NCBI RefSeq assembly: GCF_007665395.1
Contig: NZ_VDND01000003.1
Span: forward strand, 186,001-250,000
Direction of reading: 5' to 3'
Length of the DNA stretch: 64,000 nt
Source of the DNA: Pseudomonas oryzihabitans
GTDB lineage: Bacteria; Pseudomonadota; Gammaproteobacteria; Pseudomonadales; Pseudomonadaceae
The position numbers and the translations under genes were made by a program. The notes beneath the pieces are model-generated. The model was given only the letters and a program-made list of their open reading frames with translations, was not told where the DNA came from and ran no database searches. Of the stretch, positions 9,103 through 18,660 are shown one piece after another. How positions within the stretch are numbered: the stretch's first letter is position 1; each line of letters opens with the position of its first letter.

Positions 9103-9486
9103 GTAGGTTGGCGCTGAGCGAAGCAAAGCCCAACAACAGAATTCGTCGGGCGCCAAGAGTGGAAAAGGCAACGCCGTTTTCCACGCTACGGCTTCCTTAG
9201 CCGCGTCTACCCTCACCCCAACCCTCTCCCGCACGCGGGAGAGGGGGCTGTCCCGAGTGGAAAGGGCTGCGCCGTTTTCCGCGCTACGCCTTCACTCAGC
9301 CGCTTCTCCCTTCTTCCACACGCGGGAGAGGTGCTGTCCCGAGTGGAAATGAAATCCTGGGTAGGGTGGATAACGGCGCAGCCTTATCCCCGCGCCATGA
9401 GCTTCACGCCCCATCAAGGAATCCCCGGCGGAGCATGGCGACGACAGCGTCTCGTAGGTTGGCGCTGAGTAACGCGAAGCCCAACA
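9103..9486. repeat. Cluster of three dispersed intergenic repeat families
   Basis: About 470 bp between two genes is made largely of repeats. Family A (GTAGGTTGGCGCTGAG ... AAGCCCAACA) occurs at 9103-9135 and 9454-9486. Family B (GTAGGGTGGATAACGG ... CCTTATCC) occurs at about 9361-9390. Family C (CCCTCACCCCAACCCTCTCC followed by a GGGAGAGGG arm) occurs at 9210-9246, with a degenerate second copy near 9310-9335. Families A and C recur as the building blocks of the tandem array at 38.2-39.3 kb. The GTAG foot of A and B is reminiscent of REP elements mobilised by RAYT transposases; that link is inference. Confidence 0.7.
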
Positions 9487-9516
9487 AAAAGCCCCGCCGG
9501 CATCACCGGCGGGGCT
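9486..9516 (-). terminator. Intrinsic terminator of the chemoreceptor gene
   Basis: On the minus strand an AGCCCCGCCGG arm and its complement close a 5-nt loop and are followed by TTTTT. It sits 18 nt past the chemoreceptor stop codon and abuts a family-A repeat. Confidence 0.85.
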
Positions 9517-9533
9517 GTCGAGGCCGCGAAGAA

Positions 9534-11477
9534 TCAGGCCTTGAAGCGTCTCACCAGCCCATTCAGCTCGCCGGAGAGTTCCGACAGGCGCGAGGAGTCG
9601 CGGGTGGTGGACTGGGCCAGGCCTTCCACCTGCTGGGCGTCGTCATGGATCTGGGCGATGTGGCGGTTGATGTCCTCGGCCACCTGGTGCTGCTCCTCGG
9701 CCGCCGCGGCGATCTGCAGGGCCTGGTCGCGGATCTCGTCCACCGACTGGCGGATGCCTTCGAAGCTGCCGCGTGCCTCGCTGATGGAGGCCACGCTGGT
9801 CTGCGACAGTCCCAGGCTTGTCTCGATCTGGCGGGTGACCTCCTGGGTCTTGCGCGCCAGGTTGCCGAGCAGGCCGTCGATCTCGCCGGTGGAGTCGGCG
9901 GTGCGCTTGGCCAGGGCGCGGACCTCGTCGGCCACCACGGCGAAGCCGCGGCCCTGCTCGCCGGCACGCGCCGCTTCGATGGCGGCGTTGAGCGCCAGCA
10001 GGTTGGTCTGCTCGGCGATGCCGCGGATGGTGTCGAGGATGGTGTTGATGTTGTGGCTGTCCTGCTCCAGCACCGCCATGGCCTGGGCCGACTGGGCCAG
10101 GCTGCCGCTGAGCTGGTTGACGTTGCCGGTGGCCCGCTCGATCTGGCCGTAGCCTTCCTGCACCCGGTGGTGGCCGGCATCCGCGGAGGCCGCGGCCTGG
10201 CTGCAGGAGCGCGCCACCTCGTTGGAAGTCGCGACCATCTCGTTGAAGGCGGTGGAGACCAGCTCCACGGCTTCGCGCTGGCGGCCGGCCACCTCGTTCA
10301 TGCTGGCGGCGGCCTGGGTGGTGGTCTGCGAGGCCTGCTGCAGGTCATTGGACGCCTGGCCGATGCGCTGCACCAGCTGGCGGATGCTGGCGAGGAACTG
10401 GTTGAACCAGCCGGCCAGGGTGGCGGTTTCATCCTTGCCCTGCACGTTCAGGCTCTTGGTCAGGTCGCCCTCGCCCTGGGCGATGGATTCCAGGCCGGCG
10501 GACACCCCGCGGATCGGCCGCACGATCATGCCGGCGAAGGCCGCGCCGAGCAGGGCGAACACCAGCGCCAGCACGGCGGTGATTCCGGCGATCTGCCAGG
10601 TCAGGCGGGTGGCCTTGCCCATCACCTCGCTGCGCTCGATCAGGCCGATGAATTTCCAGCCCAGGTCCTTGGCCTGGTAGACGTTGACCATGTAGTCGGT
10701 GCCGTTCAGGCTGACCTCGCCCAGGCCGCTCTGGATGCCGTTCAGCGTCTGGTAGGCGTCGCCCAGCTCCTTGAGCTGCTTGAAGTTGTGTTTGGGCTCG
10801 CGGGGGTCGACCAGCACGTTGCCGGTGTCTTCCACCAGCATCAGGTAGCCGCTCTGGCCCAGGGTGATGCTCTTCACCAGGTCGGTGAGCTGCTTGAGGG
10901 AAATGTCCAGGCCCACCACGCCGCGCAGCTTGCCGCTGGCGTCTTCCATCGTCCGCACCACGCCCATCAGGGAGACGTCGTCGGTCGCCCAGTAATAGGC
11001 CGGGGTACGCACCACCTTGCCCGGATTGGCGATGGCGGCCTGGTACCACGGCCGTACGCGCGGATCGTAGTTGGCCAGCTTGGTGTCGTCCGGCCAGCTG
11101 ACGTAGCCGCCATCGGTCAGGCCGACCGAGAGGTAGGCGGTGGTGGGATGGGTCTTGGCGAAGCGGGTGAAATAGTCCAGGGCCTGCTGGCCGACTTCCG
11201 GCTGCGGCAACTGGGCGGCATCGGCGCCGCTGTAGTTCTTCAGGCCTGCGAGTCCGACGAGGCCCGGCTCCTTGGCCAGGAAGTCGACATTCTGCTGGAT
11301 GCCGGAAAAGAACTGCTGAATGTTGCGGTCGATCTGGCGGATTTCGCGGCCGCTGTTCTCGACGAAATCACCGGTCGCCTGGCTGCGCACGTTCATGATG
11401 ACCACGCCCGCCACCAGGATCACCGGGAGGCAGGCGGTTACCGCGAAAAGCGAGGTGAGTTTCTGTTTGATGTTCAT
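9534..11477 (-). CDS. Methyl-accepting chemotaxis protein with dCache sensor
   Basis: A 647-residue chemoreceptor: TM1 at about 10-30, a periplasmic dCache domain, a second TM, a HAMP domain ([10 protein letters not shown] onward), and the cytoplasmic hairpin with the conserved tip [19 protein letters not shown]. The sensor carries YDPRVRPWY, then AYY and VVGLDIS, close to the Tyr-Arg-Trp-Tyr-Tyr-Asp pattern of amino-acid-binding dCache_1 domains such as PctA, with one extra residue in one spacing. An amino-acid ligand is therefore likely but unproven. There is no C-terminal CheR-binding pentapeptide. The start at 11477 (MNIKQKL) sits just before TM1. Confidence 0.9.
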   Translation of the reverse strand: MNIKQKLTSLFAVTACLPVILVAGVVIMNVRSQATGDFVENSGREIRQIDRNIQQFFSGIQQNVDFLAKEPGLVGLAGLKNYSGADAAQLPQPEVGQQALDYFTRFAKTHPTTAYLSVGLTDGGYVSWPDDTKLANYDPRVRPWYQAAIANPGKVVRTPAYYWATDDVSLMGVVRTMEDASGKLRGVVGLDISLKQLTDLVKSITLGQSGYLMLVEDTGNVLVDPREPKHNFKQLKELGDAYQTLNGIQSGLGEVSLNGTDYMVNVYQAKDLGWKFIGLIERSEVMGKATRLTWQIAGITAVLALVFALLGAAFAGMIVRPIRGVSAGLESIAQGEGDLTKSLNVQGKDETATLAGWFNQFLASIRQLVQRIGQASNDLQQASQTTTQAAASMNEVAGRQREAVELVSTAFNEMVATSNEVARSCSQAAASADAGHHRVQEGYGQIERATGNVNQLSGSLAQSAQAMAVLEQDSHNINTILDTIRGIAEQTNLLALNAAIEAARAGEQGRGFAVVADEVRALAKRTADSTGEIDGLLGNLARKTQEVTRQIETSLGLSQTSVASISEARGSFEGIRQSVDEIRDQALQIAAAAEEQHQVAEDINRHIAQIHDDAQQVEGLAQSTTRDSSRLSELSGELNGLVRRFKA

Positions 11478-11531
11478 CCAAAGCCCCGGTCGCGCCTGGC
11501 GCGGAGAGTGACGGCGACATGCCTTCACTCT

Positions 11532-11558
11532 CCATCGGCCTGGAAAAGTACGACTTGA
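11532..11558 (-). promoter_or_regulatory. Candidate sigma-28 (FliA) promoter of the chemoreceptor
   Basis: On the minus strand TCAAGTCG, 11 nt, then GCCGATGG, against the FliA consensus TAAAGTTT-N11-GCCGATAA. The spacing is exact and the -10 core GCCGAT is intact. It lies about 55 nt upstream of the start codon. Flagellar-sigma control is the norm for chemoreceptor genes. Confidence 0.6.
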
Positions 11559-11630
11559 TACGGGCTGTGAAATTATTCCATCTGGTCCGAATCGGTCCGA
11601 AACGTCGGCGAACGGTCAGCTATCCAGGTA

Positions 11631-13043
11631 TCAGAGCTCTTTCTTCAGATGGCGCTCGATTTCTTCCAGCGACTTGCCACGGGTCTCCGGCAGGCAGAAG
11701 TAGACGAAGACCAGCGAGCCCAGGTTGATGGCGGCGAAGCCATAGAAGGTGTAGTTGCCGATGGCTTCCAGCGCTACCGGAAAGCTGAAGGCCACGGTGG
11801 CGTTGCACAGCCACTGCACGGCCACCGCCACCCCGGTCAGCAGGCCGCGCACCTGGTTGGGGAAGAGTTCCGACATCAGCAGCCAGTACACCGGTGCGAT
11901 GCACATCTGCATGAACAGCAGGAACACCAGGATGCAGGCCAACGCCAGGTAGCTCTGGGTCAGATTCTGCGGTAGCCACAGCAGCACGCTGCCCAGCGCC
12001 ATTTGCGCCAGCACCACGATCACCAGGCCGACCAGCAGCAGGGTACGGCGGCCGGCGCGGCCGATGGCCCAGATGCCCAGCAGGGTGGCGATCACCGAGA
12101 CCACGCCATTGCCGATGGTGGCGGTGAGGGCCGCGCTGGTGCCCATGCCGGTGCTCTTGAGGATGATCGGCGTGTAGTACATGAAGGCGTTGACCCCGGT
12201 GAACTGGGCGACGAAGCCCAGGCCGATGCCCAGCAACAGCAGCTTGACCACCCAGCCCTGGCCGAGCAGCTCGCGCAGCGGCGGACGGTGTTTGGCTTGC
12301 TCCTCGGCCTCGCGCATTTCCTGAACCTCGCGTTCCACCTCCTCGGGCGTATCGCGCAGGCGCTCCAGCACCGCCTCGGCCTCTTCGATCCGGCCCTTGG
12401 CCGCCAGCCAGCGCGGTGAGGTGGGGAGCAGGAAGGTGCCGGCGAACAGCAGGATGCCCGGCACCATGGCGATGGCCAGCATGTAGCGCCAGATGCCGTT
12501 CTCGTGCACCAGCCAGGCGAGCAGGGCGCTGAGCACATAGGCCAGCAACTGGCCGCTGACGATCATCAGCTCGTTGCGGCTGACCAGTCGGCCACGGCGC
12601 TTGGGGCCGGCGATCTCGGCGATGAACACCGGCACCGTGGCCGAGCCGCCGCCCACCGCCAGGCCGAGCACGAAGCGCGCCGCCACCATCAGCTCCACCG
12701 AGGGCGCCACCGCGGTACCCAGGGCGCCGAGGACGAAGAGGATCGACAGCAGGCGCAGGGTTGTGCGGCGGCCATAGCGATCGGCGAGATAACCGGCCGC
12801 CAGTGAGCCGAAGGCGGCGCCGACGATCAGCGCGGCGGTGACCAGGCCCTCGGTGTAGGCGTTGAGCCCCAGCCCGCCCTGGTCGGCCGGCAGGGTCATG
12901 AAGGGCAGGGCGCCGGCGATGATGCCGGTGTCGTAGCCGAAGGCCAGGGCGCCCATGGTGGCGACCAGCACGGTGATGAAGATCAGCCGGCGGGCCGAGG
13001 CCTTCTGGTCGGAGGCGGAAGAAGTGGCAGCGGGAGCGGACAT
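11631..13043 (-). CDS. Sugar porter family MFS transporter
   Basis: A 470-residue, 12-helix MFS protein of the sugar porter family (galactose/xylose/myo-inositol type proton symporters). Family motifs are FGYDTGIIAGAL in helix 1, DRYGRR between helices 2 and 3, PTSPRWLAAKGR after helix 6 (usually PESPRWL), and the closing PETRGKSLEEIE. The start at 13043 is chosen because the in-frame extension upstream is not family-like. The sugar cannot be read from sequence and no sugar enzymes adjoin. Confidence 0.85.
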   Translation of the reverse strand: MSAPAATSSASDQKASARRLIFITVLVATMGALAFGYDTGIIAGALPFMTLPADQGGLGLNAYTEGLVTAALIVGAAFGSLAAGYLADRYGRRTTLRLLSILFVLGALGTAVAPSVELMVAARFVLGLAVGGGSATVPVFIAEIAGPKRRGRLVSRNELMIVSGQLLAYVLSALLAWLVHENGIWRYMLAIAMVPGILLFAGTFLLPTSPRWLAAKGRIEEAEAVLERLRDTPEEVEREVQEMREAEEQAKHRPPLRELLGQGWVVKLLLLGIGLGFVAQFTGVNAFMYYTPIILKSTGMGTSAALTATIGNGVVSVIATLLGIWAIGRAGRRTLLLVGLVIVVLAQMALGSVLLWLPQNLTQSYLALACILVFLLFMQMCIAPVYWLLMSELFPNQVRGLLTGVAVAVQWLCNATVAFSFPVALEAIGNYTFYGFAAINLGSLVFVYFCLPETRGKSLEEIERHLKKEL

Positions 13044-13265
13044 GGCGGAGCGAGATCCTGGCAAGACACGAAAGGGGCCGGCAGCGGGACGCACCTGCCA
13101 TCAGCGAAGCGAACGAACGCGGCGTTTCGAGTCAGCGAAGGGGCGCCATGAATCCGGGCGTGGCTGATTAGGGCGAAGATGCCGACGGGAGTTCCATGCG
13201 CGGCCAAGGGGAAAATCCGCCTGCCGATCCCGCGGCTCTATCCCGGGCGTCTGCCCGCGCCAGGC

Positions 13266-14159
13266 TCAGCGCCCCAGGTGCTCCACCAGGAAATCCACGA
13301 ATACCCGCACCCGCGCCGGCATCGCCGAGCCGCCGATGAAGACCGCATGGATGGGCTCCAGATCGCCGGGGTTCCAGGCTTCCAGCAGCGGTACCAGGGC
13401 GCCGCTGCGCAGGTCGTCGGCCACGCTGAAGGCGCCGATGCGGGCGATGCCGGCGCCTTCGCGGGCCAGCAGCGCCAGGGCTTCGCCGCTGTTGCACTCG
13501 ATGTTGCCGGAGATCTTCAGGGAGAAGGCGCGGCCGTCCCGGGCGAAGGGCCAGTCCGGCGCGGCGCGGCGGAAGTTGAATCTCAGGCAGTTGTGGCCGA
13601 GCAGGTCTTCCGGCACCTGGGGCGTGCCATGGCGGGCGAGATAGGCCGGCGAGGCCACTATCACCTGGCCAGTGATGCCGATCGGGCGGGCGCTCAGGGG
13701 GCTGTCGGCCAGCTGGCCGAAGCGGATCGCCACGTCGGCCTGGCCGGCGAGGATGTCGACCACCTCGTCGCCCAGCGCCAGGTCCACCACGATGGCGGGA
13801 TAGCGGGCGCTGAAGGCCGCCACCAGCGGCACTATGGTCATGCGGCCGTGGCCGAGGGCGGCGCTGACGCGCAGGCGGCCCTGGGGCACGCCCTGGTCGG
13901 CGATGGCCTCTTCCACCTCGGCCAGATCCGCCAGTATGCGTCGCGCCGCCCGCAGATAGGCCTCGCCCTCGGCGGTGAGGGTGATGGCCCGGGTGGTGCG
14001 CAGCAGCAGCCGGGTACCCAGGCGCTGCTCGGTGCGGGCGAGGGAGCGACTCACCGCCGAAGGCGTCAAGCGCAGGGCTCTGGCCGCGGCCGAGAGGCTG
14101 CCGGCCTCCACCACCTGCACGAAGACCGCCATCTCGCCCGACCTACCCGCCAGATCCAT
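13266..14159 (-). CDS. LysR family transcriptional regulator
   Basis: A 297-residue LysR regulator. The N-terminal winged helix (about 8-65) contains SLSAAARALRLTPSAVSRSL, the recognition helix, and the wing segment LTAEGEAYL. The rest is the type 2 periplasmic-binding-like effector domain. It is transcribed away from the MFS gene at 14256 with a 96-bp gap, the usual layout for a LysR protein controlling its divergent neighbour. The effector is unknown; it belongs to the subgroup with a C-terminal FVDFLVEHL-type ending common in Pseudomonas. Confidence 0.88.
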   Translation of the reverse strand: MDLAGRSGEMAVFVQVVEAGSLSAAARALRLTPSAVSRSLARTEQRLGTRLLLRTTRAITLTAEGEAYLRAARRILADLAEVEEAIADQGVPQGRLRVSAALGHGRMTIVPLVAAFSARYPAIVVDLALGDEVVDILAGQADVAIRFGQLADSPLSARPIGITGQVIVASPAYLARHGTPQVPEDLLGHNCLRFNFRRAAPDWPFARDGRAFSLKISGNIECNSGEALALLAREGAGIARIGAFSVADDLRSGALVPLLEAWNPGDLEPIHAVFIGGSAMPARVRVFVDFLVEHLGR

Positions 14160-14255
14160 CTGTGACTCCCAAGCAAAGGTGCATGCCAGAAGCGCCGGCT
14201 ACCGGCGCTTGCAGCGGGAGCTTAGCATTCACCGCATAGATAAGGAGCCTTTTCC

Positions 14256-15425
14256 ATGCGTATCAACCCTCCCTTGCTGGCCCTGGCGACAGGTGCCTTC
14301 GGCATCGGCGTCACCGAATTCGCCCCCATGGGCATGCTGCCCGGCATCGCCGCCGATCTCGGCGTGTCCATCCCGGCGGCGGGCCTGCTGGTCAGCGCCT
14401 ACGCCCTCGGCGTGCTGATCGGCGCGCCCCTGATGACCCTCACCACCGGGCGCATCCCGCGCCGCCACCTGCTGATCGGCCTGATGGCCATCTTCACCCT
14501 GGGCAACCTGATGTCGGCCCTGGCCACGGACTACACCAGCCAGCTGATCGCCCGGGTGGTGACCTCGCTCAACCATGGCGCCTTCTTCGGCGTCGGCGCC
14601 CTGGTGGCGGCCAGCGTGGTCGCCCCGGACAAACGCGCCGGGGCGGTGGCGGCGATGTTCATGGGGCTGACCCTGGCCACCATCGGCGGGGTGCCCCTGG
14701 CCACCTGGTTCGGCGAGCTGCTCGGCTGGCGCCAGGCCTTCTGGGGCATCGCCGGGCTCGGCATGCTGACCATGGTCGCGCTCTGGTTCGCACTGCCGAA
14801 TGTCGCCCTGCCGCCGAGCGATGGCGTCATGGCCGAGATCCGTGTGCTGGCCCGGCCGCCGGTGCTGGCCGCCCTGGCGCTGACCGTGGTCGGCTCCGGC
14901 GCCATGTTCACCGTCTTCACCTATATCGCGCCCATCCTGAGTCGCGAGACCCATGCCTCGACCGCCTTCACCACCGCCATGCTGGTGTTGTTCGGCGTCG
15001 GCCTGACCCTGGGCAACCTCTGGGGCGGCAAGGCGGCGGACAGGTCCATCGACCGTACTGTGATCGCCTCCCTGGGCGTGCTCATCGTCGTCCTGCTGGC
15101 CTTCACGGTCTTGATGCGCTGGCCGCTGCCGGCTGCCGTGGCCATCCTCATCTGGGGCATCGCCAGCTTCGCCCTGGTGCCGCCGCTGCAGATGCGCGTG
15201 ATGGAGGCTGCGCAGGACGCGCCCAACCTAGCCTCGGCGGTCAACATCGGCGCCTTCAACCTGGGCAATGCCATAGGCGCGGCGCTCGGCGGCGCGGTGA
15301 TCAAGGCCGGCCTGGGCTATCCCGCCATCTCCCTGGCCGGCGCCGGCATGGCCGCCCTGGGGCTGCTGATGGTACTGGCCTTCGCCTGGCGCAGCCGGTC
15401 TGCCGGTGCCGCGGTAGCGGGCTAG
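14256..15425 (+). CDS. MFS transporter, DHA1-type (AraJ/YdhP-like)
   Basis: A 389-residue 12-helix MFS protein of the drug:H+ antiporter-1 family, arabinose-efflux/AraJ branch. It starts LLALATGAFGIGVTEFAPMG, characteristic of that branch, and has the loop 2-3 motif GRIPRRHLL. It is an inner-membrane exporter of unknown substrate. It is probably under the divergent LysR gene. The start has an AAGGAG ribosome site. Confidence 0.85.
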   Translation: MRINPPLLALATGAFGIGVTEFAPMGMLPGIAADLGVSIPAAGLLVSAYALGVLIGAPLMTLTTGRIPRRHLLIGLMAIFTLGNLMSALATDYTSQLIARVVTSLNHGAFFGVGALVAASVVAPDKRAGAVAAMFMGLTLATIGGVPLATWFGELLGWRQAFWGIAGLGMLTMVALWFALPNVALPPSDGVMAEIRVLARPPVLAALALTVVGSGAMFTVFTYIAPILSRETHASTAFTTAMLVLFGVGLTLGNLWGGKAADRSIDRTVIASLGVLIVVLLAFTVLMRWPLPAAVAILIWGIASFALVPPLQMRVMEAAQDAPNLASAVNIGAFNLGNAIGAALGGAVIKAGLGYPAISLAGAGMAALGLLMVLAFAWRSRSAGAAVAG

Positions 15426-15455
15426 CAACACACCGGCCGGGGGTGCCGGCTGGTC

Positions 15456-16016
15456 TTACTCGGCGAAGGGCAGGGGCGTGTCCGTGCCCCGATCCACCGC
15501 GAAGGCGTTGAGGGTCATGGCCACCAGGGTGTAGTAGCCGTACACCCCGATCAGCTCGACCATCCCGGCCTCGCCGAACAAGGCGACGCCCTGGCGATAG
15601 AGATCGTCGGGGACACGCCGGGTGTCGTAGAGCGCCATGCCTATGGCATGCACGCAGGCCTCCTCGGCGCTCTCGAACTGAGGTGCCGCGCATTGCCGGA
15701 GTGCCTCGATCACCGCGTCCGCCAGGCCCGCCGAGCGGGCGATGGGTTCATGGATCTGCCATTCCGCCTGGGAACGCCACCAGGCCGCGGTGGTGAGGAT
15801 CGCCAGCTCGGTGAGACGCAGGTCGAGCCGGGTGCCGTAGCGGCAGAAGGCGCCCAGGCGCTGGGCGTGATCGGCCAGCGCCGGACTGTGGATCCAGGCG
15901 AGGAAGGGGCCGTCGAGATTGCCGCGCGGTCCGCTGAGGATGTCGGCCAGCACCCGCTGCTGCTCCGGCGTCATCTGCTGTTCCGACAGCGTGGTCAGGC
16001 GTGAAGAGATCGGCAT
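15456..16016 (-). CDS. Carboxymuconolactone decarboxylase-like (AhpD fold) protein
   Basis: A 186-residue all-helical protein of the carboxymuconolactone decarboxylase/AhpD superfamily. It has LTELAILTTAAWWRSQAEW followed by HEPIARSAGL, the usual helix with the acidic and His residues. The catalytic CxxC of AhpD peroxidases is absent, so a lyase or unknown activity is more likely than peroxide reduction. The start at 16016 lies 12 nt after the aminotransferase stop, so the two are one operon. That context suggests a step in the same catabolic route. Confidence 0.8.
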   Translation of the reverse strand: MPISSRLTTLSEQQMTPEQQRVLADILSGPRGNLDGPFLAWIHSPALADHAQRLGAFCRYGTRLDLRLTELAILTTAAWWRSQAEWQIHEPIARSAGLADAVIEALRQCAAPQFESAEEACVHAIGMALYDTRRVPDDLYRQGVALFGEAGMVELIGVYGYYTLVAMTLNAFAVDRGTDTPLPFAE

Positions 16017-16027
16017 GGTCGGCGTCC

Positions 16028-17356
16028 TCAGAGGCTGGAAAGCACGGCGTCCAGGGTGCGTGACAGCTTCTCGACGATCTCCTCGACATGGCCGTCGTCG
16101 ATGATGAAGGGCGGGGCGAGCAGGAGGTGATCGCCACGCTGCCCATCCAGCGTACCGCCCATGGGGTAGCACATCAGGCCTTCGGCCATCGCCTGCTTCT
16201 TGAAGCGGGCGTGCAGCTTGAGCTCGGGCGCGAACGGCGTCTTGCTCGCGCGGTCGGCCACCAGCTCGATACCCCGGAACAGGCCGCGGCCGCGGATATC
16301 GCCGACGTTGGGATGCTGGCCCAGTTGCTCGACCAGCCTGGCGTGCAGGCGGTCGCCCTGGCGCACGACCTTCTCCAGCAAGCCACGCTGCTCGACGGCC
16401 TTCTGCACCGCCAGGGCCGCGGCGCAGGCCGTGGCGTGGCCGATGTAGGTATGGCCGTGCTGGAAGAACCCCGAGCCCTGGGCGATGGCGTCACGAATGC
16501 GACCGCTGAGCAGGGTCGCGCCTATGGGCTGATAGCCGGCGCCCAGGCCCTTGGCGATGGTGATGAGGTCCGCGGTGATGCCTTCCTGCTCGGCGGCGAA
16601 CAGCGAACCGGTCCGGCCCATGCCGCACATGACCTCGTCGAGGATCAGCAGCACGCCATGGCGATCGCAGACCTCGCGAATCTTCTTGAAGTAACCCGGC
16701 ACCGCCGTCACCGCGCCCAGGGTGGCGCCCACCACGGGCTCCGCGACGAAGGCCATCACCTGGTCGGCGCCCAGGCGCAGGATCTCCGCCTCAAGCTCCT
16801 GCGCCAGGCGGTTGGCGAATTGCTCGTCGCTTTCTCCCGCGCGCTGCTCGCGATAGGCATAGCAGGGGCCGACATGGCTGACGTCGATCAGCAGCGGCTG
16901 GAATTGCTGGCGCCGCCAGGCGTTACCGCCAGCGGCCAGGGCGCCCAGGGTGTTGCCGTGGTAGCTCTGGCGGCGGGCGATCACGTGCGTGCGCTGCGGC
17001 TGGCCGATCTCCACGAAATACTGTCGGGCGAGTTTCAGCGCCGTTTCCACGGCCTCCGAGCCACCCGAGACGAAATACACCGAGTCCAGGCCGGCGGGCG
17101 CCCGGGCGATCAGGAAATCGGCCAGCTCTTCCATCACCTCGGTGGTGAAGAAGGAGGTGTGCGCATAGGCCAGGGTACCGATCTGCTCGCGTACCGCCGC
17201 GATGACCTCCGGATCGCTATGCCCCAGGCAGGACACCGCGGCGCCGCCACTGGCGTCCAGGTAGCGCCGACCCTCGCGATCGATGAGGTAGGGGCCGTCA
17301 CCCGCGACGGCGGTGGGATAGCTGTGGGTAAGGCTGCGGTGCAGTACGTGGCTCAT
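16028..17356 (-). CDS. Class III PLP-dependent aminotransferase
   Basis: A 442-residue fold-type I aminotransferase of the ornithine/GABA/beta-alanine-pyruvate group. FVSGGSEAVETALK (95-108) binds the PLP phosphate, LLILDEVMCGMGRTG holds D240, which pairs with the pyridine nitrogen, and ITIAKGLGAGYQP holds the Schiff-base K269. It should transfer a terminal amino group from an amine or omega-amino acid to a 2-oxoacid. A strong AGGAGG precedes the ATG. It diverges from two amino-acid ABC importers across a promoter region full of ATGCAA motifs, which suggests it degrades the imported compound. Confidence 0.88.
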   Translation of the reverse strand: MSHVLHRSLTHSYPTAVAGDGPYLIDREGRRYLDASGGAAVSCLGHSDPEVIAAVREQIGTLAYAHTSFFTTEVMEELADFLIARAPAGLDSVYFVSGGSEAVETALKLARQYFVEIGQPQRTHVIARRQSYHGNTLGALAAGGNAWRRQQFQPLLIDVSHVGPCYAYREQRAGESDEQFANRLAQELEAEILRLGADQVMAFVAEPVVGATLGAVTAVPGYFKKIREVCDRHGVLLILDEVMCGMGRTGSLFAAEQEGITADLITIAKGLGAGYQPIGATLLSGRIRDAIAQGSGFFQHGHTYIGHATACAAALAVQKAVEQRGLLEKVVRQGDRLHARLVEQLGQHPNVGDIRGRGLFRGIELVADRASKTPFAPELKLHARFKKQAMAEGLMCYPMGGTLDGQRGDHLLLAPPFIIDDGHVEEIVEKLSRTLDAVLSSL

Positions 17357-17370
17357 AGATCCTCCTGGCG

Positions 17371-17561
17371 TTGTGCAAATAATATATGCAAAATATTTGT
17401 ATGCAATTTTTATTTGCATTAAATTGAGGCTCAAGGCCACCCACGATTACCTGGGTGGGCGCAGGATGGCTCCTCTCCGCTGTCAGGAAGCGGGCGTGCC
17501 AGAGCGCATCTTGCCTGATCTGGTCATGCAAATTTTCGTTGCAAGGCAATATTTTGCATGA
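17371..17561. promoter_or_regulatory. Divergent promoter region with repeated ATGCAA/TTGCAT motifs
   Basis: Two AT-rich patches (17371-17422 and 17524-17561) hold at least seven TGCAA/TTGCA cores, including palindromic pairs ATGCAA-N7-TTGCAT at 17401-17419 and ATGCAA...TTGCAT at 17526-17559. They lie between the divergent aminotransferase and ABC-importer operons. Clustered half-sites like these are expected for cooperative binding of one regulator. The RpiR protein encoded at 24280 is the obvious candidate, by inference only. Confidence 0.55.
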
Positions 17562-17670
17562 TTACATGTGCATCAGCAGGCCGAAGATACCAGAAGATCC
17601 TGCACGCATTCCCCCCTCTCTATCTGCCCCCACCAGAGCCGTTATCCAGAAGAACGATAGGGATTTTCAT

Positions 17671-18567
17671 ATGCAGCGCACTTTGAAATGTTTGGCCGCC
17701 TTGGCCCTCGGCGTGGTGCTTCAGGCGCAGGCGGACGAGCCGCTGTCAGGAACGCTGGAAAAGATCCAGAAGTCCGGCGTCATCGTATTGGGGCATCGCG
17801 AGTCGTCCGTGCCTTTCTCGTACTACGATGACCAGCAGAAACCCGTGGGCTACTCCATGGATCTCTGCCTGGCGGTAGTCGCCGGCATCAAGCAGCGCTT
17901 GCATCAGGAAAATCTGACCGTTCGCTTTCAGCCGGTGAACTCGTCCAATCGAATCGCCCTGGTAAAGAATGGCACTGTCGATCTCGAGTGCGGCTCGACG
18001 GCCAACTATCTTGAACGGCAAAAGGAAGTCGCCTTTTCGCTTTCCACCTTCTGGGTATCGAAACGCTTCATCGCCAAAGCAAATTCGCCCTATAAGGCCC
18101 TCGATGATTTGAAGGGCGCTGCCGTGGTCGTCACTCAGGGTACGGATACCGCGCTGCTGATCCGCAAGCTCAATGACGAACGCAATTTGAATCTGAAGAT
18201 TCAGACGGGCAAAGACCATGCGGAGTCTTTGTTGATGGTCACCACGGGCCGTGCGGCCGCCTTCATGGAAGACGACATCCTGGTCTCCAGCCTGCGGGCC
18301 AAGGACCGTGATCCTTCTTCCTTGCGCCTGCTCGAAGGTTCCTTTGGCGGTGATCCCTACGCCCTGATGTTCCGCAAGGACGATCCGCAGTTCAAGGCGC
18401 TGGTGGATAACACGCTCAGGGAACTCATGGTCTCGGGCCAGGCAACCACGTTCTATGACCGGTGGTTCCTTTCCCCGATTCCCCCCGCCAACATCACTAT
18501 CGGGTTCCCCATGCCGGCTCACTTGAAAGAACTGTTCGCGGCGCCTTCGGATAAGCCCACCAGCTGA
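17671..18567 (+). CDS. Amino-acid ABC transporter substrate-binding protein (GltI-like)
   Basis: A 298-residue periplasmic binding protein of family 3. The signal peptide ends near residue 22 (VVLQAQA). Typical features follow: VPFSYYDD, the GYSMDLCLAV segment, VDLECGSTANYLERQKEVAFS with a second Cys that could pair with the first, and GTDTALLIRKL. The organisation matches glutamate/aspartate-binding GltI. The ATG at 17671 is chosen for its direct signal sequence and upstream AGGG; an in-frame reading to 17455 runs through promoter DNA. It is first in the operon with gltJ-, gltK- and gltL-type genes. Confidence 0.88.
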   Translation: MQRTLKCLAALALGVVLQAQADEPLSGTLEKIQKSGVIVLGHRESSVPFSYYDDQQKPVGYSMDLCLAVVAGIKQRLHQENLTVRFQPVNSSNRIALVKNGTVDLECGSTANYLERQKEVAFSLSTFWVSKRFIAKANSPYKALDDLKGAAVVVTQGTDTALLIRKLNDERNLNLKIQTGKDHAESLLMVTTGRAAAFMEDDILVSSLRAKDRDPSSLRLLEGSFGGDPYALMFRKDDPQFKALVDNTLRELMVSGQATTFYDRWFLSPIPPANITIGFPMPAHLKELFAAPSDKPTS

Positions 18568-18660
18568 TCACCTGCTGATTGCCTTCGGCGAAGTCCGACG
18601 GCTGCTTATCGACATTCCGCCGCGTGGCCATCCGCTGCGCGGCGGGCTCTGGAGCTTTCG

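Noticed and set aside
9366-11558. 730-codon plus-strand open frame
   Set aside because: It lies exactly antisense to the chemoreceptor gene. It is a His/Gly/Leu-rich shadow of high-GC codon bias with no domain.
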